Assembly: GCF_002933775.1 (NCBI RefSeq)
Contig: NZ_BEWV01000208.1
Span: 1-43,468 of the forward strand
Direction of reading: 5' to 3'
Source: Prevotella sp. MGM1
GTDB lineage: Bacteria > Bacteroidota > Bacteroidia > Bacteroidales > Bacteroidaceae
Length of the DNA stretch: 43,468 nt
Made by a program: the position numbers and the translations under genes. Of this stretch, positions 1 to 8,901 are shown one piece after another. Position 1 is the first letter of the stretch. Each line of letters begins with the position of its first letter. A model generated the notes under the pieces. That model saw only the letters and a list, made by a program, of their open reading frames with translations, ran no database searches and was not told the origin of the DNA.

Positions 1-2109
1 ATGCTGAACGGAATGATTCAAGGCGAGGCCGTGGCGACAAAGGAAATAATGATTCAGCCAAACGTGCCGCGCTTCGTACGCATGGGCGACAAATCGCAGA
101 TAACCGCACGCATCTTCAACACGGGTACGGAAACGGTGAAAGGCACCGCAAGGATGGAGCTGATAGACCCGGAGACGGATAAGACGGTATATAAAGAGGC
201 AAAGCAGGTGACGATAGATGCCGGCGGCACGTCAGGCGTGACGTTCGGTTACAGTCCGTCGGTAGGACACACCCTGTTGATATGCCGTATTTCCGTGTCG
301 GGTAAGGATTTCAGCGACGGCGAGCAGCACTATCTGCCGGTACTTCCCGATCGTGAGCGGGTGACGGTCACTGTTCCATTCACCCAGAACGGGCCGGGAG
401 TGAAGACGATAGACATATCGAAACTGATACCGGTAAAAGACGGACAGACCAAGCTCACGGTCGAATACACTGATAATCCGGCATGGATGATGGTGCAGGC
501 GCTGCCAGTGATAGCCTCGCCGAATGCCGAAAACGCCATAGATCGCATGGCGGCGGTATATGCCAATACCGTGGCCGCAAGCATAATGGGCGGCAGTCCT
601 AAGATAAAGGCCGCTATCGCACGGTGGAATATGGAGAGCGGCAGTGAGACATCGATGATGAGTGCCATGAAGAAAAACGGTGAATTGAGGGATATTGTAC
701 TCGCTGAGACACCGTGGGTGGCCGATGCCGACAATGAGGATGAGCAGAAACGGCAAATCGCCGACTTGTTGGACGGGGCGCAGATAGAAAGCCGCACTGT
801 TTCCACGGTAAGGAAACTTATCGATACACAAAATTCCGACGGGTCGTGGGGCTGGTGTCCGGGAATGAGAGGAAACCCGTATGTCACAGTGACCACGGTA
901 CAAATGTATGCCCGGATGAAGGCTATGACCGGCAATGAGGCCGGTTGCGGGGCAATGATGGACAAGGCGTTCAAATATATGGACGGTGAGATTGTGAGGT
1001 TGGTAAGTGACATGAAGAAAGCGGAGAGCAATGGAGTGGAACAATCTTTCCCCGGAATGATGCCGTTGCAATATCTCTATTCGATGGCGATAAGCGATCG
1101 CAAGCCGTCGAACGCCGCACGCTCGGCATGCGATTATCTGATAGCGTTGTTGAAAAAGGACATTGCAAGCCAGTCAATATATGCCAAGGCGCTCACGGCA
1201 ATAATACTCGCCAGACATGGAGAGACGGCCAAGAGCCGCGAGTATGTGCGGAGTTTGAAAGAATATACTGTATATAACGAGGAGACGGGGCGCTATTACG
1301 ACACACGGAGGGCAAGCTATTCATGGTGCGACTATAAGATACCGGCACAGGTGGCGGCAATAGAAGCCATAAAGGCGGTGACCCCGGCCGATGGCAAGAC
1401 GATAGGTGAGATGCGCCGCTGGTTGTTGCAGCAGAAGCGCACGCAGGCATGGGACACTCCTATAAACAGCGTCAATGCTGTATATGCTTTCCTTTTCGAC
1501 AACACTAACGCACTGTCGGCAGGAACAGAAACGGTGCTTGCCATAGACGGGAAAAGGCTCGAAACACCGGGAGCGACGGCTGGATTGGGATATGTGAAGA
1601 CTGCCGTCACAAATCCGAGAGGCACGGAACTGACGGCAACGAAGACATCGGAAGGCACGTCATGGGGTGCTGTATATGTACAGTACATGCAGAAGACACC
1701 GGAGGTGAGCGCCACCGGAAGCGGGATAAAGGTGAAAAGGGAAATAATACCATCGGGAACTGACGGCAAGAAAACCGTGAAGGAACTTTCCGTGGGCGAC
1801 CGTGTGACGGTGAGAATAACGGTAGAGGCAAGCCGCGACTTTGACTTCGTGCAGATAACGGACCGCCGCGCGGCCTGCATGGAGCCGGTGAATAGGCTCA
1901 GCGGATACAGGAACGGTGCGTATATATCGCCAAAGGACAACTCGACAAACTATTATATCGACATGCTTCCGAAAGGAACATGGGTGATAGAGGATGTATA
2001 CTACATAGACCGTGCGGGTACATACGAGACCGGAACATGTGCCGCAGCTTGCGTATATGCGCCGGAGTATCGTGCAACGGAGAAATCGCAGACGGTAAAC
2101 GTGAAGTAA
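1..2109 (+). CDS. Alpha-2-macroglobulin family protein, C-terminal part (5' end outside window)
   Basis: The open frame starts at the first base of the window, so the real gene almost certainly begins upstream; 702 residues are visible. Bacterial alpha-2-macroglobulins are large envelope proteins thought to trap proteases. The visible part starts in a macroglobulin-type beta domain (about residues 14-125, with the phrase YLPVLPDRERV typical of this family). It continues into the alpha-helical thioester-type domain (about 160-500, with SWGWCPGMRGNPYVT near 280) and ends with a beta-rich receptor-like domain. Where thioester members have a CxEQ motif, this protein reads SPNAENAIDR (173-182), so no thioester can form. 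This is usual for many Bacteroidetes relatives. It is followed after a few bases by the DUF1573 gene and may be co-transcribed with it. Family assignment is good; biological role is unknown. Confidence 0.8.
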   Translation: MLNGMIQGEAVATKEIMIQPNVPRFVRMGDKSQITARIFNTGTETVKGTARMELIDPETDKTVYKEAKQVTIDAGGTSGVTFGYSPSVGHTLLICRISVSGKDFSDGEQHYLPVLPDRERVTVTVPFTQNGPGVKTIDISKLIPVKDGQTKLTVEYTDNPAWMMVQALPVIASPNAENAIDRMAAVYANTVAASIMGGSPKIKAAIARWNMESGSETSMMSAMKKNGELRDIVLAETPWVADADNEDEQKRQIADLLDGAQIESRTVSTVRKLIDTQNSDGSWGWCPGMRGNPYVTVTTVQMYARMKAMTGNEAGCGAMMDKAFKYMDGEIVRLVSDMKKAESNGVEQSFPGMMPLQYLYSMAISDRKPSNAARSACDYLIALLKKDIASQSIYAKALTAIILARHGETAKSREYVRSLKEYTVYNEETGRYYDTRRASYSWCDYKIPAQVAAIEAIKAVTPADGKTIGEMRRWLLQQKRTQAWDTPINSVNAVYAFLFDNTNALSAGTETVLAIDGKRLETPGATAGLGYVKTAVTNPRGTELTATKTSEGTSWGAVYVQYMQKTPEVSATGSGIKVKREIIPSGTDGKKTVKELSVGDRVTVRITVEASRDFDFVQITDRRAACMEPVNRLSGYRNGAYISPKDNSTNYYIDMLPKGTWVIEDVYYIDRAGTYETGTCAAACVYAPEYRATEKSQTVNVK

Positions 2110-2122
2110 GTAATATTTGGAT

Positions 2123-3190
2123 ATGGAAATGAAAACGATAATAACACAACTGTTGCTGTTGGCTGCCATGCCTGTGGCGGCGCAGAGACTGACGGTAGCG
2201 AAGAAGACGGTGGACTGTGGAAAGGTGGCATACGAGAAGCCTGTGACCGCAACGTTCGAACTTCGCAACAAAGGGATTAGAAAACTGAAAATAACGGAAG
2301 TGAAAGCCGGCTGCGGATGCACGAAAGTGGAATATCCGACAGAGGACATTCCGGCGGGAGACAAGTTCACGCTCAGACTGACATACGATTCCCGCCAACT
2401 CGGACACTTCGACAAGAGTGTTCGAATAGTCAGTAACGGAAGCAAGCAACCGGTATATCTCAACATGAAAGGAGTGGTGGTGGAAGATCTGAAAGATTAC
2501 TCCGCGTCTTATCCTTTCGCGATAGGCGAACTGCTCACCGACCGTAATGAAATAGAGTTTGACGATGTGAACAAGGGCGATAACCCGGTGCAGGAGATAT
2601 ATATCATGAATGCGGGGACAAAGGTGTTTACGCCGAATATGATGCACCTGCCGCCCTATCTCTCGGCAGTGGTGACCCCGGAACGGTTGGCACCGGGACG
2701 CTCAGGGAAGATAGAGGTGATGCTGAACTCGGCAAAACTGCATGATTTCGGTCTTACCCAGACATCTGTTTACTTGGCTCGTAACATAGGCGAGAAGATC
2801 AGTAATGACAATGAGATAACAGTGTCGGCAGTGCTTTTGCCCGATTTCACAGGTATGACGGGCGCACAGCGGCAGTATGCACCGAAGATGAAGCTGTCGG
2901 CCGAGACTCTCGATATAGCCTTTGACGGCAAGTCGAAGAAGACGGAAGAGATAGTGATAACAAATAACGGGCGCACTGCTTTGAAGATAACATCGCTGCA
3001 AATGTTTACATCGGGATTGAAAGTCACGCTCGGAAAGCGTGAGATAGCAGCGGGAGAGACAACCAAACTGAAAATAACGGCCCAGCGCGACGAACTGAAA
3101 AAGTTGCGCTCGAAGCCCCGTGTGCTGATGATTACCAATGACCCGGACAAACCGAAGGTGGCAATAGAGGTGAGGATAAAGAACGATTAG
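2123..3190 (+). CDS. DUF1573 domain exported protein
   Basis: About 355 residues. An in-frame TTG exists at 2117, but ATG at 2123 or 2129 is a better start because it places a clean signal peptide (MKTIITQLLLLAAMPVAAQ) at the N terminus. Residues from about 22 to 120 match DUF1573: a beta-sandwich with the phrase GKVAYEKPVTATFELRNKG and the hallmark GCGCT (K-AGCGCTKVEYP). Two further immunoglobulin-like segments follow; the last (about 260-355) again has the pattern EEIVITNNGRTALKI. Such proteins are exported and very common in Bacteroidetes, but no molecular function is established. It starts about a dozen bases after the alpha-2-macroglobulin gene, suggesting one transcript. Confidence 0.8.
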   Translation: MEMKTIITQLLLLAAMPVAAQRLTVAKKTVDCGKVAYEKPVTATFELRNKGIRKLKITEVKAGCGCTKVEYPTEDIPAGDKFTLRLTYDSRQLGHFDKSVRIVSNGSKQPVYLNMKGVVVEDLKDYSASYPFAIGELLTDRNEIEFDDVNKGDNPVQEIYIMNAGTKVFTPNMMHLPPYLSAVVTPERLAPGRSGKIEVMLNSAKLHDFGLTQTSVYLARNIGEKISNDNEITVSAVLLPDFTGMTGAQRQYAPKMKLSAETLDIAFDGKSKKTEEIVITNNGRTALKITSLQMFTSGLKVTLGKREIAAGETTKLKITAQRDELKKLRSKPRVLMITNDPDKPKVAIEVRIKND

Positions 3191-3261
3191 CGGTCCGTAT
3201 TTCTGTTGTGACAGATAGATATTATATTTATTTACCGATTATGAATGATTGATTGTGAACT

Positions 3262-4362
3262 ATGGAGCATCCGGAGAATAACGAAGAATACAAAGGACTG
3301 ACGGTCAATGGAGGCGTGGAGCAGCCGTCGATAGTAAATCCGTACTTGAAGCGCAACCGTTTCCGACGCCGCGAACTTTCAGTAGCCGAGATGGTTGACG
3401 GAATAATACGCGGCGATGTGACGGTGCTCAGTCAGGCGGTGACACTTGTTGAAAGCGTAAACCCCGACCATGTGGCAAAGGCCCAGGAAGTGATAGAGAA
3501 ATGTCTGCCGCATAGCGGCAATTCGATACGTGTGGGAATAAGCGGTGTGCCGGGCGCGGGTAAGTCTACAAGTATAGACGAGTTTGGCGTCCATGTGCTC
3601 GACACGTATGGCGGAAAGCTTGCCGTGCTGGCCATAGACCCCAGTTCGGAACGCTCGAAAGGAAGCATACTTGGCGACAAGACGCGAATGGAAAAACTCG
3701 CCCAGCACCCCAAATCGTTTATCCGTCCCAGCCCGTCGGCAGGCTCGCTTGGCGGTGTGGCACGTAAGACCCGTGAGACAATAATACTCTGTGAGGCTGC
3801 CGGATTTGATAAAATATTCGTAGAGACTGTGGGAGTGGGGCAGAGCGAGACAGCCTGTCACTCAATGGTGGACTTCTTTTTGCTTATCCAACTTGCCGGA
3901 ACGGGCGATGAGTTACAAGGCATAAAGAGGGGAATAATGGAGATAAGCGACGGGATTGTGATAAACAAATGCGACGGAGAGAACGTGGATAAGTGCAAAC
4001 TTGCGGCCACGAGTTTCCGCAATGCGTTGCATTTCTTCCCCATGCCGGAAAGCGGGTGGACACCGAAGGTGTTGTGTTACAGTGGTTTTTATGGTATCGG
4101 CATCAAGGAAATATGGGATATGGTGTATGAATATATTGATTTTGTCAAGGCAAATGGATATTTCGACTATCGCCGTAACGAACAAAGCAAATACTGGATG
4201 TATGAGAGCATAAATGAGCATCTGCGTAACAATTTCTACAACAATCCGCTTGTTCGGTCGCGTTTGAAAGAGTCTGAGCGTATAGTGCTTGACGGAGAGA
4301 AAACGAGTTTTACCGCCGCGAAAGACTTGCTTGACATGTATTTCGATGTGTTGAGAAAATGA
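3262..4362 (+). CDS. meaB: Methylmalonyl-CoA mutase-associated GTPase MeaB
   Basis: 366 residues, usual length for the MeaB/ArgK family of G3E P-loop GTPases. MeaB protects and reloads adenosylcobalamin-dependent methylmalonyl-CoA mutase in the cytoplasm, supporting succinate/propionate metabolism. Visible motifs: Walker A GVPGAGKST (95-103), the family phrases AIDPSS (125-130) and RPSPSAGSLGG (155-165), the switch motif ETVGVGQSE (188-196) and the guanine-specificity motif NKCD (235-238). A helical C-terminal dimerisation arm follows. The ATG at 3262 is the only sensible start. The mutase genes mutA/mutB are not in the window, so the partner must lie elsewhere. Confidence 0.95.
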   Translation: MEHPENNEEYKGLTVNGGVEQPSIVNPYLKRNRFRRRELSVAEMVDGIIRGDVTVLSQAVTLVESVNPDHVAKAQEVIEKCLPHSGNSIRVGISGVPGAGKSTSIDEFGVHVLDTYGGKLAVLAIDPSSERSKGSILGDKTRMEKLAQHPKSFIRPSPSAGSLGGVARKTRETIILCEAAGFDKIFVETVGVGQSETACHSMVDFFLLIQLAGTGDELQGIKRGIMEISDGIVINKCDGENVDKCKLAATSFRNALHFFPMPESGWTPKVLCYSGFYGIGIKEIWDMVYEYIDFVKANGYFDYRRNEQSKYWMYESINEHLRNNFYNNPLVRSRLKESERIVLDGEKTSFTAAKDLLDMYFDVLRK

Positions 4363-4497
4363 CTTTCAGGCAGATATCTGTTCTGTGGTGTGCCATGAGA
4401 CGGTGAAAGAGGAATGGTGGCCATGGTATATGAATGATTGATTAACCGTGGTAAGGAATCTTTGATTAGCAATAATTGTTCAACGCTTATTTTGATT

Positions 4498-5460
4498 ATG
4501 CTTCAGATAGAGATAGACAACGGCAGCGGGTTCTGCTTCGGAGTGACAACGGCCATCAGCAAAGCCGAAGAGGAGTTGGCCGAGGGAAAGACGTTATATT
4601 GCCTTGGTGATATCGTGCATAACGGCATGGAATGTGAGCGCCTGAGAAAGATGGGGCTGATAACCATCAATCATGATGAGATGCGCAATCTGCACGATGT
4701 GAAAGTACTGCTCAGGGCACATGGAGAACCGCCGGAGACGTATGAGTTGGCTCGAAGAAACAATATAGAAATCATTGACGCTACTTGTCCTGTGGTGCTG
4801 CAATTGCAACGCAGGATAAAGAAACAGTATGAAAAGGCAGGAGAGGCAAAGGCTTTTGTGGAAACCGGTGAAGAGGAAACCGGCGGTGTGATGGAGCGGA
4901 GTAGGAGTGAAGCGCGTCATGAGGCCTCGTCCGGACGGCAGGTTGCGGCCGCCCCGCAGATTGTTATATTCGGAAAAAACGGACATGCGGAAGTGCTCGG
5001 GTTGGTAGGACAGACGGAGAGTCACGCCATTGTGATAGAGCAGTTTGATGATGTGAAGCGTCTTGATTTCATGCGTGATATATACCTTTATTCGCAAACG
5101 ACAAAGTCACTCGATGAGTTTCATAAGATAACAGAGTATATACAGAGCCATATATCGCCCGTTGCGGAGTTTCGCAGTTTTGATACTATCTGCCGGCAAG
5201 TGGCCAACAGAATGCCTAATATAAGTACTTTTGCCACACGCCATGACCTTATTCTTTTTGTTTGCGGCAGGAAAAGCAGTAACGGGAAGGTGCTTTTCAA
5301 CGAATGTCTGAGGGTAAACGGAAACAGTCATCTTATAGAGGGGCCGGAAGAGATAAGGCCTGAGTGGCTTGAAGGAATAAGTACTGTTGGTATATGTGGG
5401 GCCACGAGCACACCGAAATGGCTTATGGAGCAATGTCGTGACGCTTTGTTGAAGTTGTGA
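4498..5460 (+). CDS. ispH: 4-hydroxy-3-methylbut-2-enyl diphosphate reductase with an inserted segment
   Basis: IspH (LytB) is the iron-sulfur enzyme that makes IPP and DMAPP in the last step of the MEP isoprenoid pathway. The ATG at 4498 gives 320 residues beginning MLQIEIDNGSGFCFGV; an in-frame TTG at 4438 would add 20 unrelated residues and is rejected. The three cluster cysteines are visible at C13 (GFCFGV), C97 (DATCPVV) and C232 (DTICRQ). Substrate residues are H41 (DIVHN), H75 (RAHGEPPE), H163/E165 (GKNGHAEVLG), TT201-202 (SQTTKS) and SSN260-262. Between the helix after C97 and the strand IVIFGKNGH there is a charged, low-complexity stretch of about 35-40 residues (roughly 114-152) that is absent from my recollection of Bacteroides homologues. 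All catalytic residues are intact, so activity is expected. Confidence 0.95.
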   Translation: MLQIEIDNGSGFCFGVTTAISKAEEELAEGKTLYCLGDIVHNGMECERLRKMGLITINHDEMRNLHDVKVLLRAHGEPPETYELARRNNIEIIDATCPVVLQLQRRIKKQYEKAGEAKAFVETGEEETGGVMERSRSEARHEASSGRQVAAAPQIVIFGKNGHAEVLGLVGQTESHAIVIEQFDDVKRLDFMRDIYLYSQTTKSLDEFHKITEYIQSHISPVAEFRSFDTICRQVANRMPNISTFATRHDLILFVCGRKSSNGKVLFNECLRVNGNSHLIEGPEEIRPEWLEGISTVGICGATSTPKWLMEQCRDALLKL

Positions 5461-5489
5461 TTTCAAAGTAAGGCAAGTATTTAAAATGA

Positions 5490-5571
5490 ATTGAGCAAGT
5501 AGGTTTGCTCAATGATGATATAATAAATGTGCGTTTAGGAGAAATGCTTCTCCTAAACGCACATTTATTAT
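5490..5571. terminator. Double hairpin between convergent genes, likely bidirectional terminator
   Basis: The ispH gene (plus) and the GH67 gene (minus) converge here. A first hairpin has 9-bp perfect arms (ATTGAGCAA at 5490-5498 and its complement at 5505-5513, 6-nt loop). A second has 24-bp perfect arms (5520-5543 and 5548-5571) around the 4-nt loop ATGC. The outer part of the long stem is A/T only (ATAATAAAT), so the transcript ends in a U-rich arm in either direction, although there is no long separate T run. Confidence 0.7.
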
Positions 5572-5599
5572 CATTGTGGATAAAGCTTGGTGATAAACT

Positions 5600-7459
5600 T
5601 TATTTGGTCGCGAACTTGCTGAAATAGTCCAGACAGGTGTCGCGCCATTCCTTGGCATCTTTAAGCTGTATACTTAGTTTTTCGTTTACTTCCTGCCATC
5701 TTTGCGGGTCTATTAGTTTTTTTGACTCTTGCCATATAGAGGCAAAGTCCTCTACTTCTTTCACTCCGCGATTATATCTGTACTGCATTTCGTCCCATAG
5801 TGTTCGTCCGCTCAGTGTGCGGTAGGTCCATGGTACATGGTGGAACCATAGCAGATAACGTTCCGGACATGTCGTCATACTGTCATATATGGTGCAGTAC
5901 GGTGTCGGGTACTGCGCTGTAGCTCCCGTACCTTTGGTGCTTCTGTCGAATCCTACGCCTGCCGAGTCTGCCTGATGGTAGTACACAGGGCACCATTCTA
6001 ACGGATAATCGGCCTTAAAACCGTCAGGTTCTGGTCCGTAGTGATGGTCGAACTTAAAGATGTGGTGCAGTCCGAGGGGCATCATGTAGTCAACACATGC
6101 TTCACGTGAGCGGAGCATCATCGACAGAATGGCTTCGTCGCGGACGAATGTTTGTTCGAGCCATTCTTCTGCGATATTGCGTGACGACAAGTCGGGATTC
6201 CATGCCAAGCGTCCGAACGCATACCAGTTTGCCTGCGCAAAATGATGGCCGCACCAATTCGCATCGTCTCCAATGTTGGCGACTCCGGCTATGCCAATGA
6301 GTTTTTTAGGGTTGACGAAAGAGAAAAACTCTTTCCACATGGGTGCGAGATATACCAGGTGATTGGATTGTCCGAGATATTCCTGTGTGATTTGGAGTTC
6401 AGCTATCTGCGGGGTCTTCTGCATTCTGTCGAATATCGGTGCGTACGGTTCACGCGGCTGGAAGTCGAGTGGGCCGTTCTTTGACTGCAAAATAACATTT
6501 TTTCTGAACTTACCGTCACAAGATTCGAACTCCGATACGGCTTGTTTTACCCTGTCTTCACCTTTATGGTTGGCACCGTATACGAAACTGCGCCAGATGA
6601 TAGTGCCTCCGAATGGGGCAACGGCATCGGCGAGCATGTTTGCTCCGTCGCTGTGACTGCGGCCGTAATCTCCGGGGCCGGGTTGACCTTCGGAATTGGC
6701 TTTAACAAGAAAACCGCCGAAATCAGGTACCTCACGATATATCTCTTTAGCCTTTTTCTTCCACCATTGACGTACTCCGGTATTCAAAGGGTCAGCTGTT
6801 CTCAATCCGCCGAGTCTCATAGGTGATGCGAAGTTGACCGATAGATATACGCGTATGCCGTAAGGGCGCAGAATGTCAGCGATTTGTTTTACCTTCAATA
6901 GATAAGGGCGTGAAAGCATTTTTGGAGATGCGTTCACGTTGTTCAGAACCGTTCCGTTTATTCCAATGGAAGCATTTGCCCTTGCATATTCGTGTATACG
7001 TGCTGTATCAAGGCGCATTTCTTTGTTCCAAAAAATGCTTGGTCCCGCATATCCGCGTTCTATCGAACTGTCGAGATTGTCCCAATGATTGAGTATACGT
7101 AACCCGAATGCTGGTTGATTTACTCCTTGTGTCATATCGTTCCGAAGCAATGCGTAAGCTCCATAGAGTAGTCCGATGTCGCTTCCGGCGCTGATTTTTT
7201 TATCATTCTGCGTTCCGGAAATGACATAACTTCCGTTTGTCGGCAGCGATTTGTCAATATTCAGTGCAACTGATTTACCGTCATAGTATTGTTCCAGTTC
7301 TTTTTTTGCTATCTCGGCGGTAGCCGATTTCGAGTGAATTGTTACTTTGGCGGTATTGTACGGTTTGTGTCGCATCCATAGTTTACTGCCGTCCTCTGCC
7401 ATGACAGTAAGGTTGAACAGTAGTAATGATATGGTGCACAACAGACTTTTTTTCTGCAT
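5600..7459 (-). CDS. GH67 alpha-glucuronidase
   Basis: 619 residues with a signal peptide (about 1-21). GH67 enzymes release (4-O-methyl-)glucuronic acid from the non-reducing end xylose of short glucurono-xylo-oligosaccharides, so it acts after the backbone cutters, probably in the periplasm. The expected catalytic acids are visible: general acid E257 in KANSEGQPGPGDYGR, and the inverting-base pair D332 (NGPLDFQPREPYAP) and E360 (LQITQEYLGQSNHL). An N-terminal GH67N-type beta domain (about 25-115) precedes the (beta/alpha)8 barrel, and a helical C-terminal domain follows. Last gene of the minus-strand xylan operon, 73 bp after the GH43-CBM6 gene. Slightly short for the family (usually about 640-730) but with all expected parts. 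Confidence 0.93.
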   Translation of the reverse strand: MQKKSLLCTISLLLFNLTVMAEDGSKLWMRHKPYNTAKVTIHSKSATAEIAKKELEQYYDGKSVALNIDKSLPTNGSYVISGTQNDKKISAGSDIGLLYGAYALLRNDMTQGVNQPAFGLRILNHWDNLDSSIERGYAGPSIFWNKEMRLDTARIHEYARANASIGINGTVLNNVNASPKMLSRPYLLKVKQIADILRPYGIRVYLSVNFASPMRLGGLRTADPLNTGVRQWWKKKAKEIYREVPDFGGFLVKANSEGQPGPGDYGRSHSDGANMLADAVAPFGGTIIWRSFVYGANHKGEDRVKQAVSEFESCDGKFRKNVILQSKNGPLDFQPREPYAPIFDRMQKTPQIAELQITQEYLGQSNHLVYLAPMWKEFFSFVNPKKLIGIAGVANIGDDANWCGHHFAQANWYAFGRLAWNPDLSSRNIAEEWLEQTFVRDEAILSMMLRSREACVDYMMPLGLHHIFKFDHHYGPEPDGFKADYPLEWCPVYYHQADSAGVGFDRSTKGTGATAQYPTPYCTIYDSMTTCPERYLLWFHHVPWTYRTLSGRTLWDEMQYRYNRGVKEVEDFASIWQESKKLIDPQRWQEVNEKLSIQLKDAKEWRDTCLDYFSKFATK

Positions 7460-7532
7460 TTGAATTGAATTTGTTAAAAGGATATTCTTTTGTTATTGGG
7501 CAAATACCTTTTGTTTTAGTTTCAGGACATTG

Positions 7533-8879
7533 TTATTTGAATTCCCACCAGTCGAGATTAAACAGGTTCTTGCTTTGTTTGGTAGAGCCTTTGAACACGA
7601 AGTAAAGATCATGCAGGCCGGTGGCACTCTTTATATCCGTCTCAAATACCTTCAGTTCCGACTTGGTGTTTGCTATATTAACGCTGCCTATCATTTTCCC
7701 GTCTGTGGCGTCAAGGCGTATCTCTATTGTGCCGCCGTATAGGTGGCAGGATGCGCTTATCTTGAATACAGAGGCTCCTTTGGCGAAATCCACTCCTTTC
7801 ACCATGATGTATTCCCCGTCGTCTATTCCGGTTACGAGTTGATTCCACCGATCTTTGCCCCATGGGTTTTTCGTTACCGTTTCCAAACCGTATCCCCATG
7901 CCATTGTTTCGGCCTCTACTTTCCTGAAAGGATTGAACGGCTCTATCTGCTCCAATTTACAGTCGAGGAAGTAAGGGAGCTCCTGAATGGTTCCATCGGC
8001 ATTGTACGTCATCTCTGCGGCAGAGACCGATCTGCGTTCCGCATGACGGCCTGTTTCGAGACGGAACACATCGTAATTCAGTCCAAAACAATATGATTTG
8101 CCTTTGTAGTCGATGATACCAGGGTGGTTTCCGCGTGTGCGGCTTGTGTGGTTCATGATGTGGCCTTTATATTCCCATGGGCCGGTCGGTGACTTGCTCA
8201 TGGCATAACCGATTCCTTCCGGACAGCAGGTGGATGCAAATGCCATATAGTAATGTCCGTTACGCTTGTAGCACCACGGCCCTTCCTGATAGTCTTTGAT
8301 GTGCGGTATCCGGACAATCTCACCTGAATATGAAATCATGTCTTTGTTGAGTTTCACGTAGTATGTGTTTGGATTGCCCCAGTACATATATGCCTGGCCG
8401 TCATCATCAATGAATACAGTAGGGTCAATGTCGTCCCAATGTTCTTTCTGCCATACCAAAGGTTTGCCTATCGGGTCTTTGAACGGTCCGTAAGGAGAAT
8501 CGGCCACGAGAACACCTATGCCATGTCCGTGTATCGGGCAGTACATATACCATTTCCCGTCACGTTCTATTACCTGCTCGGCCCATGCTCCGTTGTTGCC
8601 TTTATACCACTCGAAATCTTTCAAAGAGGCGACGGCTCCGCGGTCTTGCCAGTTCACCATGTCTGTGGAAGTATAAAGCAGCCAATCTTTCATGTGAAAT
8701 CCTTCCGCGTCGTTTTCGTCATGAGTAGTGTACAGATATATCGTGTCATTGTGCACCATTGGGGCGGGATCAGCGGTATATTTGGTCTGTATGATTGGCA
8801 TATTAAGCTCTTGTGCCGCCGAATTCATGAAAGAGAAAAAAACTGTCGCAACAGTCGTGAGAATATGATATTTGTTCAT
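7533..8879 (-). CDS. GH43 glycosidase with C-terminal CBM6 (arabinofuranosidase/xylosidase type)
   Basis: 448 residues with signal peptide (about 1-23, ending NSAAQ). The five-bladed propeller of GH43 spans about 28-310. Catalytic triad candidates: D37 (YTADPAP, base), D152 (DDIDPTVF, pKa modulator) and E199 (DYQEGPW, acid), plus the usual histidine in RGNHPGII. Residues about 318-448 form a CBM6-like beta-sandwich beginning FRKVEAETMAWG and ending LFNLDWWEFK, expected to bind xylan chains. The GH43+CBM6 layout is typical of exported arabinoxylan enzymes that remove arabinose or xylose; the exact bond cannot be read from sequence. In the operon between GH43 subfamily-1-like and GH67 genes, with a 22-bp gap upstream. 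Confidence 0.9.
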   Translation of the reverse strand: MNKYHILTTVATVFFSFMNSAAQELNMPIIQTKYTADPAPMVHNDTIYLYTTHDENDAEGFHMKDWLLYTSTDMVNWQDRGAVASLKDFEWYKGNNGAWAEQVIERDGKWYMYCPIHGHGIGVLVADSPYGPFKDPIGKPLVWQKEHWDDIDPTVFIDDDGQAYMYWGNPNTYYVKLNKDMISYSGEIVRIPHIKDYQEGPWCYKRNGHYYMAFASTCCPEGIGYAMSKSPTGPWEYKGHIMNHTSRTRGNHPGIIDYKGKSYCFGLNYDVFRLETGRHAERRSVSAAEMTYNADGTIQELPYFLDCKLEQIEPFNPFRKVEAETMAWGYGLETVTKNPWGKDRWNQLVTGIDDGEYIMVKGVDFAKGASVFKISASCHLYGGTIEIRLDATDGKMIGSVNIANTKSELKVFETDIKSATGLHDLYFVFKGSTKQSKNLFNLDWWEFK

Positions 8880-8901
8880 AGATATCTTCTTTTAATATAC
8901 G

